Made by a program: the position numbers and the translations under genes. From Flavivirga jejuensis (GTDB taxonomy: Bacteria; Bacteroidota; Bacteroidia; Flavobacteriales; Flavobacteriaceae), in the NCBI RefSeq assembly GCF_030540765.1, contig NZ_JAUOEL010000006.1, positions 310,001 to 374,000 on the forward strand: a DNA stretch of 64,000 nucleotides. The letters are read 5' to 3'. Below, one piece after another: positions 23,939 through 32,718 of the stretch. The notes under the pieces are model-generated. The model made no database searches. It was not told the DNA's origin and was given only the letters and a program-made list of their open reading frames with translations. Every line of letters begins with the position of its first letter. Position 1 is the first letter of the stretch.

Positions 23939-25942
23939 CTAATACTCTAAAAGTGTTTTCAATTCTTTTTCAAACTTATTTTTAGAAAGGTATTGATCTT
24001 CTAATTGACTTGCGAATGGTATGGGAGTTTCCATACTGGCAACACGTTTTACCGGGGCATCAAGAGACTCAAAACAATGTTCCATTATAAGTGCAGAAAT
24101 ATCACTTGCTATCCCACCAAACTGAGAGTCTTCATGTAAAACTATAGCTTTTCCTGTTTTTCTAACCGACTGGTATATTGTTTCCGTGTCTAAAGGTTGA
24201 AGTGTTCGTAAATCTATCAAGTCTGCAGAAATTTGAGGGTTATTATTCAAAGTTTCTAAAGCCCAATGAATCGCAGCACCATAACTAATAATGGTAATAG
24301 CATCACCTTCTCTAATCACAGACGCTTTTCCAAAAGGTAGTGTGTAGTAATCTGTAGGTACTTCTTGGCGAATGCTTCTGTATAAGCCCTTATGTTCAAA
24401 AAACAACACAGGATTCGGATCATTAATTGCTGTATTTAATAATCCTTTTGCATCATAAGGAAACGCGGGATAAATAACTTTTAAACCTGGCGTTTTTGTA
24501 AACCATGCTTCGTTAGTTTGTGAATGAAAGGGGCCTGCAGCAACACCACCTCCACATGGCATTCTAATAACAACATCGGCTTGTTGTCCCCATCTATAAT
24601 GTGACTTCGCTAAATAATTAACAACTGGATTAAATCCTGAAGTGACAAAATCTGCAAACTGCATTTCAACAATACTTTTAATACCTGCAATGGATAAGCC
24701 CATAGCTGTTTCAACAATAGCCGATTCGCAAATGGGTGTATTACGGACACGTTCTTTTCCAAATTGCCCAACAAACCCATCTGTTATTTTAAAAGCACCG
24801 CCATATTCTGCAATATCCTGACCCATAATTACAAGGTCTTCATGTTGCTTCATACTTTGTTTTAAACTTTCAGAAATGGCATCAATAAAACGGAGTTCTT
24901 TTGTTTCACCACCATACTCAAAATGCTTATAATCAAATTCTTGATAGACATCATTTAATTCGTTTGCTTCATTTGGAATTATACTTTCTTCCGCGAAAGC
25001 GATATCTAAATTTTTATTAATTTCTTCAATAATTTCAACTTTAATAGATCTGTTTTCTGCATTATTTAATAAGTCATTTTCTTTTAAAAATGTTTCAAAA
25101 TTTAAAACGGGATCTTTAGCTGCCCAAGTTTCCATAAGCTCTTTTGGTACATATTTAACACCACTGGCCTCTTCATGCCCTCGCATTCTAAACGTTTTAA
25201 ACTCTAACAAAATTGGCCTTGGATTTTCTCTTACGCTCTGTGCTACTTCGCTAACTTTTTTATAAACTTCAACAATATTATTCCCATCAATTATATGTGA
25301 TTCTATGCCATATCCCAAGCCTCTATCTGCAATATTTTCGCAATTATACTGCTCGCTTGTAGGAGTAGATAACCCATAGCCATTATTTTCAACACAAAAT
25401 AAAACGGGTAATTGCCATACAGAAGCGACATTCAATGCTTCATGAAAATCACCTTCACTCGTACCGCCCTCTCCTGTAAAAACAGCAGTCACTTCATTTT
25501 TATTTTTCAATTTTGAAGCCAAAGCAATACCATCTGCAACCCCTAATTGCGGTCCTAAATGAGAAATCATCCCGATTATTTTATATTGCTGCGTGCCAAA
25601 ATGGAAAGATCGGTCTCTTCCCTTTGTAAAACCAGAAGCTTTTCCTTGCCATTGTCCAAACAATCTATTTAACGGAATCTCACGAGAGGTAAATACGCCT
25701 AAATTTCTATGCATTGGCAATATATACTCGTTACTATTTAACGCCATGGTAACACCTACTGCAATCGCTTCTTGTCCGATACCAGAAAACCATTTACTAA
25801 TCTTTCCCTGACGCAATAAAATAAGCATCTTCTCCTCTATCAATCTCGATTTTAGCATGTTTTTATACAATGACACTAATATGCTAGTGTCAATGTTTTC
25901 AATATGATACTCAATGCCAACTAAAGATTTTGCTATTTTCAT
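23939..25942 (-). CDS. Fused 2-oxoacid dehydrogenase E1 (alpha-beta), branched-chain type
   Basis: 667 residues, an E1 alpha domain (~1-330) fused to an E1 beta domain (~345-667). Alpha carries the thiamine diphosphate region FTGEGGTSEGDFHEALNVAS ... VENNGYGLSTP, and MRGHEEASG. Beta carries MGQDIAEYGGAFKIT, CESAIVETAMGLSIAG and SQTNEAWF. The fusion is a common form of the thiamine-dependent E1 that decarboxylates branched-chain 2-oxoacids (or pyruvate) for an E2/E3 complex. In flavobacteria, E1 of this kind feeds iso-branched fatty acid synthesis. No E2 or E3 gene is adjacent. Substrate choice between branched-chain 2-oxoacids and pyruvate cannot be settled here. Confidence 0.9.
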   Translation of the reverse strand: MKIAKSLVGIEYHIENIDTSILVSLYKNMLKSRLIEEKMLILLRQGKISKWFSGIGQEAIAVGVTMALNSNEYILPMHRNLGVFTSREIPLNRLFGQWQGKASGFTKGRDRSFHFGTQQYKIIGMISHLGPQLGVADGIALASKLKNKNEVTAVFTGEGGTSEGDFHEALNVASVWQLPVLFCVENNGYGLSTPTSEQYNCENIADRGLGYGIESHIIDGNNIVEVYKKVSEVAQSVRENPRPILLEFKTFRMRGHEEASGVKYVPKELMETWAAKDPVLNFETFLKENDLLNNAENRSIKVEIIEEINKNLDIAFAEESIIPNEANELNDVYQEFDYKHFEYGGETKELRFIDAISESLKQSMKQHEDLVIMGQDIAEYGGAFKITDGFVGQFGKERVRNTPICESAIVETAMGLSIAGIKSIVEMQFADFVTSGFNPVVNYLAKSHYRWGQQADVVIRMPCGGGVAAGPFHSQTNEAWFTKTPGLKVIYPAFPYDAKGLLNTAINDPNPVLFFEHKGLYRSIRQEVPTDYYTLPFGKASVIREGDAITIISYGAAIHWALETLNNNPQISADLIDLRTLQPLDTETIYQSVRKTGKAIVLHEDSQFGGIASDISALIMEHCFESLDAPVKRVASMETPIPFASQLEDQYLSKNKFEKELKTLLEY

Positions 25943-26041
25943 AAAAATAATCTCTTTTTTTTATCAAATATAATATAAAAAGCAATTGTTAGCTCAAAAA
26001 ATACACTTAACTCAAAACATCTAATTTTTACAATGTTTTTG

Positions 26042-26049
26042 TACATTTG
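26042..26049 (+). promoter_or_regulatory. Bacteroidota -7 box
   Basis: TACATTTG, an exact TAnnTTTG match, 28 nt upstream of the oxygenase start. A clear -33 element is not obvious. Confidence 0.45.
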
Positions 26050-26077
26050 TAATACGTCTTATATTAAATAATTACTC

Positions 26078-27028
26078 ATGACCAGTATACCTAGTGTAGA
26101 TCTAAACGATTTTATTTCTGATGATCCAGTTAAAAAACAAAATTTCGTCAATGCCATTGGAAAAGCTTATGAAGACATTGGATTTGTTGCTTTAAAGGGG
26201 CATTTTTTAGATGATACCTTGGTTGAAAATCTATATAAAGAAGTTAAAAACTTTTTTAGTTTGCCAACGGAAACAAAACAACGTTATGAAATTCCAGGGA
26301 TTGGAGGGCAACGGGGTTATGTATCTTTCGGAAAAGAAAGTGCTAAAGGCAAAAAAGAAGGTGATTTAAAAGAGTTTTGGCATTTTGGACAATATGTTGA
26401 GAACAATCCCAAACTTGAAGCAGAATATCCTAAAAATGTAACTGTTAATGAGCTTTCTGAATTTAATGCTATAGGTAAAGAAACATACAAAATGCTTGAA
26501 AAAACAGCAAAGTATGTATTACGTGCATTGGCTTTACATTTAGGTATTGAAGAAACTTATTTTGATGCATTTATTTATAATGGAAATTCTATTTTAAGAC
26601 CCATTCATTACCCACCAATTAAAGAGGAACCTAAAGAAGCGGTTCGTGCAGCGGCGCATGGAGATATTAACTTAATAACGTTATTAATGGGCGCTCAAGG
26701 TCGTGGTTTACAAGTACAAAACCATAAAGGTGAATGGATTGATGCTATGGCACAGCCCGATGAACTTATGATTAATGTTGGAGATATGCTTTCCAGACAT
26801 ACTAATAATAAATTGAAATCCACGATACACCGCGTAATAAATCCGCCCAAAGAGCTTTGGGGCACGTCGCGTTACTCTATACCTTTTTTCATGCATCCTA
26901 TTAGCGATATGAAACTAGATGTATTAGAAGGCTGTATTGACGATAATAACCCTAAAGCTTTTGAAGATATCACTGCTGGTGAATTTTTAAATGAACGATT
27001 AATAGAATTGGGTTTAATAAAAAAATAG
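26078..27028 (+). CDS. Isopenicillin N synthase-family 2-oxoglutarate/Fe(II) oxygenase
   Basis: 316 residues. The N-terminal DIOX_N part has the typical VALKGHFLD and GQRGYVSFGKESAKG. The C-terminal jelly roll carries the iron triad H194-G-D196 ... H251, and the 2-oxoglutarate-binding R265-Y-S267. All metal and cosubstrate residues are present, so it should be active. It is a soluble cytosolic enzyme. Bacterial members act on varied small molecules, and the substrate cannot be told from sequence. Monocistronic, with the -7 box 28 nt before the start, and followed by the heptamer array. Confidence 0.9.
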   Translation: MTSIPSVDLNDFISDDPVKKQNFVNAIGKAYEDIGFVALKGHFLDDTLVENLYKEVKNFFSLPTETKQRYEIPGIGGQRGYVSFGKESAKGKKEGDLKEFWHFGQYVENNPKLEAEYPKNVTVNELSEFNAIGKETYKMLEKTAKYVLRALALHLGIEETYFDAFIYNGNSILRPIHYPPIKEEPKEAVRAAAHGDINLITLLMGAQGRGLQVQNHKGEWIDAMAQPDELMINVGDMLSRHTNNKLKSTIHRVINPPKELWGTSRYSIPFFMHPISDMKLDVLEGCIDDNNPKAFEDITAGEFLNERLIELGLIKK

Positions 27029-27082
27029 TATTCAGTAAACAGTATTAAATAAGTATTTTCTTACTTTAATATTTTTTTGCCA

Positions 27083-27201
27083 AACACTGAACACTGAACA
27101 CTGAACACTGAACACTGAACACTGAACACTGAACACTGAACACTGAACACTGAACACTGAACACTGAACACTGAACACTGAACACTGAACACTGAACACT
27201 G
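27083..27201. repeat. Heptamer array (AACACTG)17
   Basis: 17 perfect, uninterrupted 7-bp units end 6 nt before the ATG of the eIF1-like gene, so the ribosome-binding region and much of the leader consist of repeat. The same heptamer in reverse complement forms the array at 50813-50875. It is likely to vary in copy number. Confidence 0.97.
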
Positions 27202-27207
27202 AACATA

Positions 27208-27537
27208 ATGGATCTACAAGACCAATTAAAAAATTTATTTCCAGATCATGTGCAAACAGAATCTGATAGAGTTCCTAGTGAAGCTTCTAAAATATGGATG
27301 CAAGACGATCCTATTATTTGTAAATACGAAAAGCGCAAAGGCAAACCCATTACTATATTAGAGGGATATACTGGTGCTAACGAGGATTTTAAAGCTTTAG
27401 CTAAAGAGATTAAAACGACACTAAGTGTTGGTGGTAGTTTTAAAGACGACAAAATCATTATTCAAGGCGACTATCGTGATAAAATAATGAAAATACTTCA
27501 AGATAAAGGCTTTAAAGTAAAACGTGTTGGAGGATAA
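27208..27537 (+). CDS. Translation initiation factor SUI1/eIF1 family protein (YciH-like)
   Basis: 109 residues, the usual length for bacterial YciH/SUI1 proteins. The SUI1 fold covers the C-terminal two thirds: KRKGKPITILEGYTG, LAKEIKTTLSVGGSFKDDKIIIQGDYRDKI and KIMKILQDKGFKVKRVGG. E. coli YciH is a non-essential factor influencing start-site fidelity under stress; the role here is inferred from that. It heads an operon with a DUF1835 protein 2 nt downstream. Its leader is made of the (AACACTG)17 array, so copy number could tune expression by changing promoter-to-start distance. Confidence 0.93.
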   Translation: MDLQDQLKNLFPDHVQTESDRVPSEASKIWMQDDPIICKYEKRKGKPITILEGYTGANEDFKALAKEIKTTLSVGGSFKDDKIIIQGDYRDKIMKILQDKGFKVKRVGG

Positions 27538-27539
27538 CT

Positions 27540-28481
27540 ATGAACAAACAACCTCTTCATATCACTAATGGCGATGTTTTAACAAACTTTCTAAATGAGT
27601 TAGATGTTGTTGGAGAGAAACTTACTTGGCAAGAAATGCTTTGTGAAGGACCAACAGTTGTGGAGGTATATTCTGATGCCTTTTTAGATGTCAGAAAACG
27701 GTTCTTTAATTCATTTTATGATATCGATCTAGATACTGATAAAATTAAATTTGAGTTAAATAAACTGGATTCGTACAAAGAATATTCGGAAATCATATTA
27801 TGGTTTGAATACGATCTATTTTGTCATATCAATATGATCGCAGTTATTAACCTTATTTTACAAAAGAAGATCAATCTTCCTATATCTCTGGTTTGTAGTG
27901 GTAGAATTGAAGGTAGTAAAATACTAAAAGGCTTATCAGAACTTAATACAGAGCAATTAATGGATCACTATAAAAAAAGAGTGGTATTAAATTCTGAAGA
28001 CTTAGATTTGGCTAAAACCATCTGGGGAATTTATTGTGGTAAAGATCACAATTTACTAAAACCTTATATTATCACTGTATCATCGTTTAAATATTTAAGC
28101 AATTGTTTAAAGGCGCACTTAGAACGCTTTCCAGATTCTACTTATGGTTTAAATGCACTAGAGAAAAACGTATTAGAAATCGTTAAAAACAACGCTATAA
28201 AATCTAAGCACCATTTATTAGGATACGCACTTAACTACCAAGGGTATTATGGTTTTGGAGATCTCCAAATCTCTAGAATTATAGAAAAACTTGATGTGTT
28301 TTTCACAAAAGAAGATGCATACTTAACCCTTAATAGAAAAGGTCATGAAGCTTTATTAGGTCAGCATAACTTTGCTATTGAAATTGATAACAACATGATT
28401 TATGGAGGTCTTAAAAAATTTGATTTTCAATTTAATAAGAAACGAAATAAACTTGTAAAAACAGTACTAAATGCCTCTTAA
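27540..28481 (+). CDS. DUF1835 domain-containing protein
   Basis: 313 residues, cytosolic. It starts with the DUF1835 signature LHITNGDVLTNFLNELDVVGE-W-EMLCEGP. An aspartate/glutamate-rich segment YSEIILWFEYDLFCHINMIAVINLI follows, and a C-terminal helical half (DUF3658-like) contains LNALEKNVLEIVKN. Function of the family is unknown. It lies 2 nt after the eIF1-like gene, and its last codons overlap the nucleoside phosphorylase start by 11 nt, so the three are translationally coupled. Confidence 0.85.
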   Translation: MNKQPLHITNGDVLTNFLNELDVVGEKLTWQEMLCEGPTVVEVYSDAFLDVRKRFFNSFYDIDLDTDKIKFELNKLDSYKEYSEIILWFEYDLFCHINMIAVINLILQKKINLPISLVCSGRIEGSKILKGLSELNTEQLMDHYKKRVVLNSEDLDLAKTIWGIYCGKDHNLLKPYIITVSSFKYLSNCLKAHLERFPDSTYGLNALEKNVLEIVKNNAIKSKHHLLGYALNYQGYYGFGDLQISRIIEKLDVFFTKEDAYLTLNRKGHEALLGQHNFAIEIDNNMIYGGLKKFDFQFNKKRNKLVKTVLNAS

Positions 28482-29349
28482 AGCATCCGAATTAATATTA
28501 AATCCAAATGGTAGTATTTATCATTTAAATTTAAAACCTGAAAATATTTCGAATACCATCATTTTTGTTGGCGACCAAGATCGGGTTGAAAAAGTATCAA
28601 ACCATTTTGATAGTATTGAGTTCTCAACTCAAAAACGTGAATTTAAAACGCATACTGGACATTACAAAGGCAAGCGCATAACTGTTATTTCTACTGGAAT
28701 TGGTCCAGATAATATAGATATTGTTCTTAACGAATTAGATGCCCTTTTTAATATTGATTTAACTACCAAAACTCCAAAACAAGTCATTACAAGCTTAAAT
28801 ATTATTAGAATAGGAACCTCTGGTTCGTTACAAAAAGACATTCCTATAGACTCTTTTCTTTTAAGCACTTACGGTTTAGACCTTAATGGTATGCTACACG
28901 CTTATCAAGTAAACACTATTAGCCATCCTGATGTAGAAGCCGCTTTTATAAAACAAACAAATTGGCATTCACATAAAGCAAGACCTCTAGTTATAAAAAA
29001 TAGTGCTTTACTCGAAAAACAATTTGAAAGTGATAAAACTCACAAAGGACTAACTGCTACGGCAGGTGGTTTTTATGGACCACAAGGTCGTGTTTTACGT
29101 TTAGGGATTCAAGATCCTAGCTTAAATAACAAAATGGACACTTTTAATTTTAAGGGGACGCGTATAACAAATTTTGAGATGGAAACATCTGCGATATATG
29201 GCTTGGCAAAACTAATGGGGCACCATGCTGTATCTCTAAATGCTATAATTGCCAATAGAGCTTCTGGAACTTTTAGCAAAAACCCTTCAGAGCTTATTGA
29301 AAATCTTATAAAATATACTCTCGATAAAATTGCAGACCAAATAGATTGA
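28471..29349 (+). CDS. Nucleoside phosphorylase (uridine phosphorylase-like)
   Basis: 292 residues, PNP/UDP family. Visible motifs: FVGDQDRVEKVSNHFDSIE and ISTGIGPDNIDIVLNELDAL near the N-terminus; IIRIGTSGSLQ as phosphate/base pocket; and FEMETSAIYGLAKLMGHHAVSLNAIIANR with the ribose-binding Met-Glu (M-E) motif. The enzyme cleaves nucleosides with phosphate to base and ribose-1-phosphate. Overlaps the DUF1835 gene by 11 nt. Which nucleoside is used is uncertain, though uridine is the best guess from the family. Confidence 0.88.
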   Translation: MPLKASELILNPNGSIYHLNLKPENISNTIIFVGDQDRVEKVSNHFDSIEFSTQKREFKTHTGHYKGKRITVISTGIGPDNIDIVLNELDALFNIDLTTKTPKQVITSLNIIRIGTSGSLQKDIPIDSFLLSTYGLDLNGMLHAYQVNTISHPDVEAAFIKQTNWHSHKARPLVIKNSALLEKQFESDKTHKGLTATAGGFYGPQGRVLRLGIQDPSLNNKMDTFNFKGTRITNFEMETSAIYGLAKLMGHHAVSLNAIIANRASGTFSKNPSELIENLIKYTLDKIADQID

Positions 29350-29353
29350 CTTA

Positions 29354-30208
29354 ATGAAGAAAGTAAATATTGGAGGCGTACCAGAGCATTTTAATTTAGC
29401 ATGGTATCTAACACTAAAAAATGGCGACTATAAAAGAGAAGGCATCAATTTACGTTGGCATGATTACGCTGGCGGAACAGGTGCGATGTGTAAAGCCCTT
29501 CGAAACAAAGAAATTGATATAGCTGTTATACTCACAGAAGGTATTATAAAAGATGTTATCGATGGCAATCCCAGTAGAATTGTACAAACTTTTGTGCAAA
29601 CTCCTTTAATATGGGGAATTCATGTTGCTAATAATGCTCCCTACAAAACCTTAGAAGACTTAAAAGGAACAAAAGCCGCAATAAGCAGATATGGTTCTGG
29701 CTCTCATTTAATGGCATATATCAATGCTAAAAATAATGAATGGAATTTAGAAAAAGATCTTGACTTTGAAATTATAAAAAATTTAGATGGTGCTGTAGAA
29801 GGATTAACCGCAGGGAAAGCAGATTATTTTTTATGGGAAAAATTCACTACCAAGCCACTAGTTGATAAAGGCACGTTTAGACGAATAGGTAATTGCCCTT
29901 CTCCATGGCCTTGTTTTGTAATTGCTGTACGAGAAGATTTTATCGAATCCAACAAAGAAGATCTGGTAACAATTTTAGAAATCATTAATAATACAACCTC
30001 TAAATTTAAAGACATACCAAATATTGATAACACCATTGCAGATCGTTATGAACAGCAACTTGAAGACGTACAGGAATGGTTGAATCTTACAGAATGGTCT
30101 CAAAATTTAATTGATGAGCATACTATTATGAATGTGCAAAAACAATTGTATGCTTTAAATATTATACCAAGAATAGTAGATCATAAAAAACTAACCTTTA
30201 AATTATAA
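29354..30208 (+). CDS. Cytosolic substrate-binding (type II PBP) protein, NMT1/SsuA-like
   Basis: 284 residues with the fold of ABC-transporter periplasmic binding proteins. Features: KVNIGGVPEHFNLAWYLTLKNGDYKREGINLRWHDYAGGTGAM, KEIDIAVILTEGI, DLKGTKAAISRYGSGSHLMAYI and GKADYFLWEKFTTKP. It has no signal peptide or lipobox and no permease or ATPase gene beside it, so it is probably not a transport receptor. It may be an enzyme or a sensor with a PBP fold. Four nt after the nucleoside phosphorylase, last gene of the eIF1-DUF1835-phosphorylase operon. Ligand unknown. Confidence 0.8.
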   Translation: MKKVNIGGVPEHFNLAWYLTLKNGDYKREGINLRWHDYAGGTGAMCKALRNKEIDIAVILTEGIIKDVIDGNPSRIVQTFVQTPLIWGIHVANNAPYKTLEDLKGTKAAISRYGSGSHLMAYINAKNNEWNLEKDLDFEIIKNLDGAVEGLTAGKADYFLWEKFTTKPLVDKGTFRRIGNCPSPWPCFVIAVREDFIESNKEDLVTILEIINNTTSKFKDIPNIDNTIADRYEQQLEDVQEWLNLTEWSQNLIDEHTIMNVQKQLYALNIIPRIVDHKKLTFKL

Positions 30209-30330
30209 CAAAAGTAATTTTACTCTTTCCTGTTTTTTAGCATAAAAACAATCAAATACATAACAAAATGTTAATAATTAACATTGTTTTGTATAAAAGT
30301 TTACTTTTGGTTAATTAATAAACTAAAAAT

Positions 30331-31341
30331 ATGAAAAAAATACTTCTTTTTACTCTTACAATAGCTTTAGCTGCTTGTGAAAATGCCCCTAAAGATTATG
30401 CGACTTTGTCTGGTAAGATCACCAATAAAAACAGCGATTCTTTAGTTGTTAGAACACGAACATATATAAAAACTATCAAAGTTAATGATGATGGTACATT
30501 TAGTGATACTTTAAAAGTAATTTCTGGTGTTCATAACCTTTTTGATGGAAAAGAGTCTACTAATATGTTTCTTGAAAATGGATTTGATATTAATATAACG
30601 CTTGACACAAAAGAGTTTGATGAAACCATTAAGTACACAGGTACTGGTGCCGAAACGAGTAATTATTTAGCAAAAAAATCTTTACTTCAAGAAACTATTT
30701 TTACCCCAGCCTTATTTGAGTTAGAAGAAGAAGCTTTTAAAGCTAAAAGTGGCGAGATTCAAAATAAATTATCAGAGTTTTTAGAGAATAATAAAGATAT
30801 TGATTCTTTAATTTATGCAAATGAAAAAGCTGGTGTAGAAAAAATTAATGAAAACCTTTTAGCAGCTTATACGCAACAAAAAGAGCAGGCAAATCAATTA
30901 GCTAGTTTTATAGGAAAACCATCTCCAGAATTTGTTGACTACGAAAATCATAAAGGAGGTACAACATCATTAGCAGACCTAAAAGGAAAGTATGTTTATG
31001 TTGATGTATGGGCTACTTGGTGTGGTCCTTGTAAAAAAGAAATTCCTGATCTTAAAAAAGTTGAAAAACTATACCATGGAAAAAATATCGAATTTGTTAG
31101 TATCTCGATAGATAACGAAGGGCAACATGATGCTTGGAGAAAAATGGTTACAGATAAAGAATTAGGAGGCATTCAATTACTTGCCGATAAAAATTGGCAG
31201 TCAGATTTTGTAACAGGCTATGGAATTAAAGGAATTCCTCGTTTTATCCTTATAGATCCAGTTGGTAATGTTGTTAATGCAGATGCACCAAGACCTTCTA
31301 GCCCAGAGTTAATCGAACTTTTTACATCTTTAGAGATTTAA
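30331..31341 (+). CDS. TlpA-like thioredoxin-fold lipoprotein (DUF4369-type N-terminus)
   Basis: 336 residues. A lipobox is present (IALAAC-ENAP, C at about 16). The N-terminal domain (~22-110) is DUF4369-like beta-rich. A helical linker follows. The C-terminal thioredoxin domain (~190-335) has the redox motif WATWC231-G-P-C234KKEIP and the cis-proline region KGIPRFILIDP. It acts as a thiol oxidoreductase in the periplasm. The gene is followed by a strong terminator (31366-31400). A TACTTTTG -7 box (30302-30309) stands 21 nt upstream. Confidence 0.92.
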   Translation: MKKILLFTLTIALAACENAPKDYATLSGKITNKNSDSLVVRTRTYIKTIKVNDDGTFSDTLKVISGVHNLFDGKESTNMFLENGFDINITLDTKEFDETIKYTGTGAETSNYLAKKSLLQETIFTPALFELEEEAFKAKSGEIQNKLSEFLENNKDIDSLIYANEKAGVEKINENLLAAYTQQKEQANQLASFIGKPSPEFVDYENHKGGTTSLADLKGKYVYVDVWATWCGPCKKEIPDLKKVEKLYHGKNIEFVSISIDNEGQHDAWRKMVTDKELGGIQLLADKNWQSDFVTGYGIKGIPRFILIDPVGNVVNADAPRPSSPELIELFTSLEI

Positions 31342-31365
31342 TATTTAAATATACTTTTATAAAGC

Positions 31366-31400
31366 AAAAAGCCTAAGAGACAAGTTTCTTAGGCTTTTTT
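31366..31400 (+). terminator. Rho-independent terminator after the TlpA-like gene
   Basis: AAAAAGCCTAAGA, short loop, TCTTAGGCTTTTTT. A 13-bp stem with a terminal T-run. Confidence 0.9.
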
Positions 31401-31470
31401 AGTAAAATAGATTTAATAATAAGTATATTAATCTATAACGAGAGTTTCTATATAAGAACAAAATTATTAA

Positions 31471-31683
31471 TCTGAATTTCAACAAGTTAAAACTTATTAT
31501 CAGGCTGATCGCAATCGAAACCTATTTAAACATCTAGATTTTAATGACCTTTCAATTGCGCTCAAGGCGACATGTAACACTATTAGTGAGTTTATCGTTA
31601 TAAATATGCTTGCATTAAATCGAACTCACATCTATAGATTAATTACTACACCTCAACATCAATGCAGTAATCAGCAGAGTTAG
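31471..31683 (+). pseudogene. Possible remnant of a coding gene
   Basis: A 70-codon frame without a proper start reads FQQVKTYYQADRNRNLFKHLDFN onward to INMLALNRTHIYRLI. The amino-acid order looks protein-like, but it has only one internal Met. It overlaps the end of the convergent lipoprotein gene. I recognise no family. The rest of 31401-31645 holds nothing else. Confidence 0.25.
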
Positions 31684-32635
31684 TCAAAGCATCTTCAAGT
31701 TCATTATTAGAATTCACAATAAATTCACTCCCATTTAATGTAACCAAAGTTATTGGGTAATCAATAGCTATATTTACGTCTGTAAAATTCTGCTGAAATA
31801 AATCTTCATCACTAGTTACAGTTACAGGTATAATATCATCAGTTTGAAGATCAATTTTATTTACTACAAAAGGATATTTAAAATTTATACAATCATTATA
31901 ATCTCTATTGCAACCTTCAAAATAATCCATTATTTGAGTTTTACCAAATAAAAAAGAGTTAGCTCCTCCTGGTGATGTAAACGTTATATAACTAGATCTT
32001 AGATCATCAAGAACATACTCTGTATGATTAATTTCATTATGCAATGACAGAGCCTTCTCCACAGCCTCTATACCTTCTTCTACTGGCAAAGTGAATAAAG
32101 TGTTATTTATAATATCTATATGATAAAACACAGTTCCTGAACAATTAAAATTAACATCAGATACTTTTATTGATCCAACCTCTGGATTTGTTTTTGTATC
32201 TCCTTCAAAACTGCAGTCTTCAAAATATGCAATAATATCATTTTTGTTAGAATATTCCTCACCAAAAAAGATGGAAGGAGTTATACATGATATATAAAAG
32301 TCATCTTTAGTAAACCGTATGTGAGTATCAAGATAAATTTGTTCTAGAGCATCCGACATTAATTCATCATTCCATGATGATGTTATTATATTAATGCTTC
32401 CATAATAATCTCCTTGGTTATTTAAGAAACCACCACTAATATATACATCCTCACAATCAAAATTAATGAGATTATAATCATTTTTTGTCTCCGCTATTAC
32501 ATATATTATATCTAACAAGCTCGATGAAATCTTTTCATCTGATATTTCTTTTGTCATACTTTCTTCAGATGCGCAAGATTGAAAAGTTCCAAAGAGTAAT
32601 ACTGTAATAAATAGTGTTTCAAAAAAATGTTTCAT
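31646..32635 (-). CDS. Lipoprotein of unknown function, linked to the TonB receptor
   Basis: 329 residues. Signal peptide with lipobox (LFGTFQSC-ASEES, C about 21), followed by a short acidic linker containing Glu-rich stretches. The body shows two homologous halves: each has FDCEDVY/FNCSGTVFYHIDI, a helix with EALEQIY/AVEKALSL, and a tail with KNDIIAYFEDC/KTQIMDYFEGC. This suggests an internal duplication of ~140 residues with paired cysteines. It lies 83 nt after the TonB-dependent receptor in the same direction, so it may be the surface partner of that receptor in place of SusD. I recognise no named family. Confidence 0.7.
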   Translation of the reverse strand: MKHFFETLFITVLLFGTFQSCASEESMTKEISDEKISSSLLDIIYVIAETKNDYNLINFDCEDVYISGGFLNNQGDYYGSINIITSSWNDELMSDALEQIYLDTHIRFTKDDFYISCITPSIFFGEEYSNKNDIIAYFEDCSFEGDTKTNPEVGSIKVSDVNFNCSGTVFYHIDIINNTLFTLPVEEGIEAVEKALSLHNEINHTEYVLDDLRSSYITFTSPGGANSFLFGKTQIMDYFEGCNRDYNDCINFKYPFVVNKIDLQTDDIIPVTVTSDEDLFQQNFTDVNIAIDYPITLVTLNGSEFIVNSNNELEDALTNSADYCIDVEV

Positions 32636-32718
32636 GCTATTATTTTATGGGTTGAATTACTAAGGAAACGATTGTAAAATATAAAACCCGCTCTATTTCT
32701 TAAAAAATATTTGCTGTA

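Noticed and set aside
27083-27201. CRISPR-like appearance of the heptamer array
   Set aside because: Units are contiguous 7-mers without spacers; no cas genes anywhere in the window.
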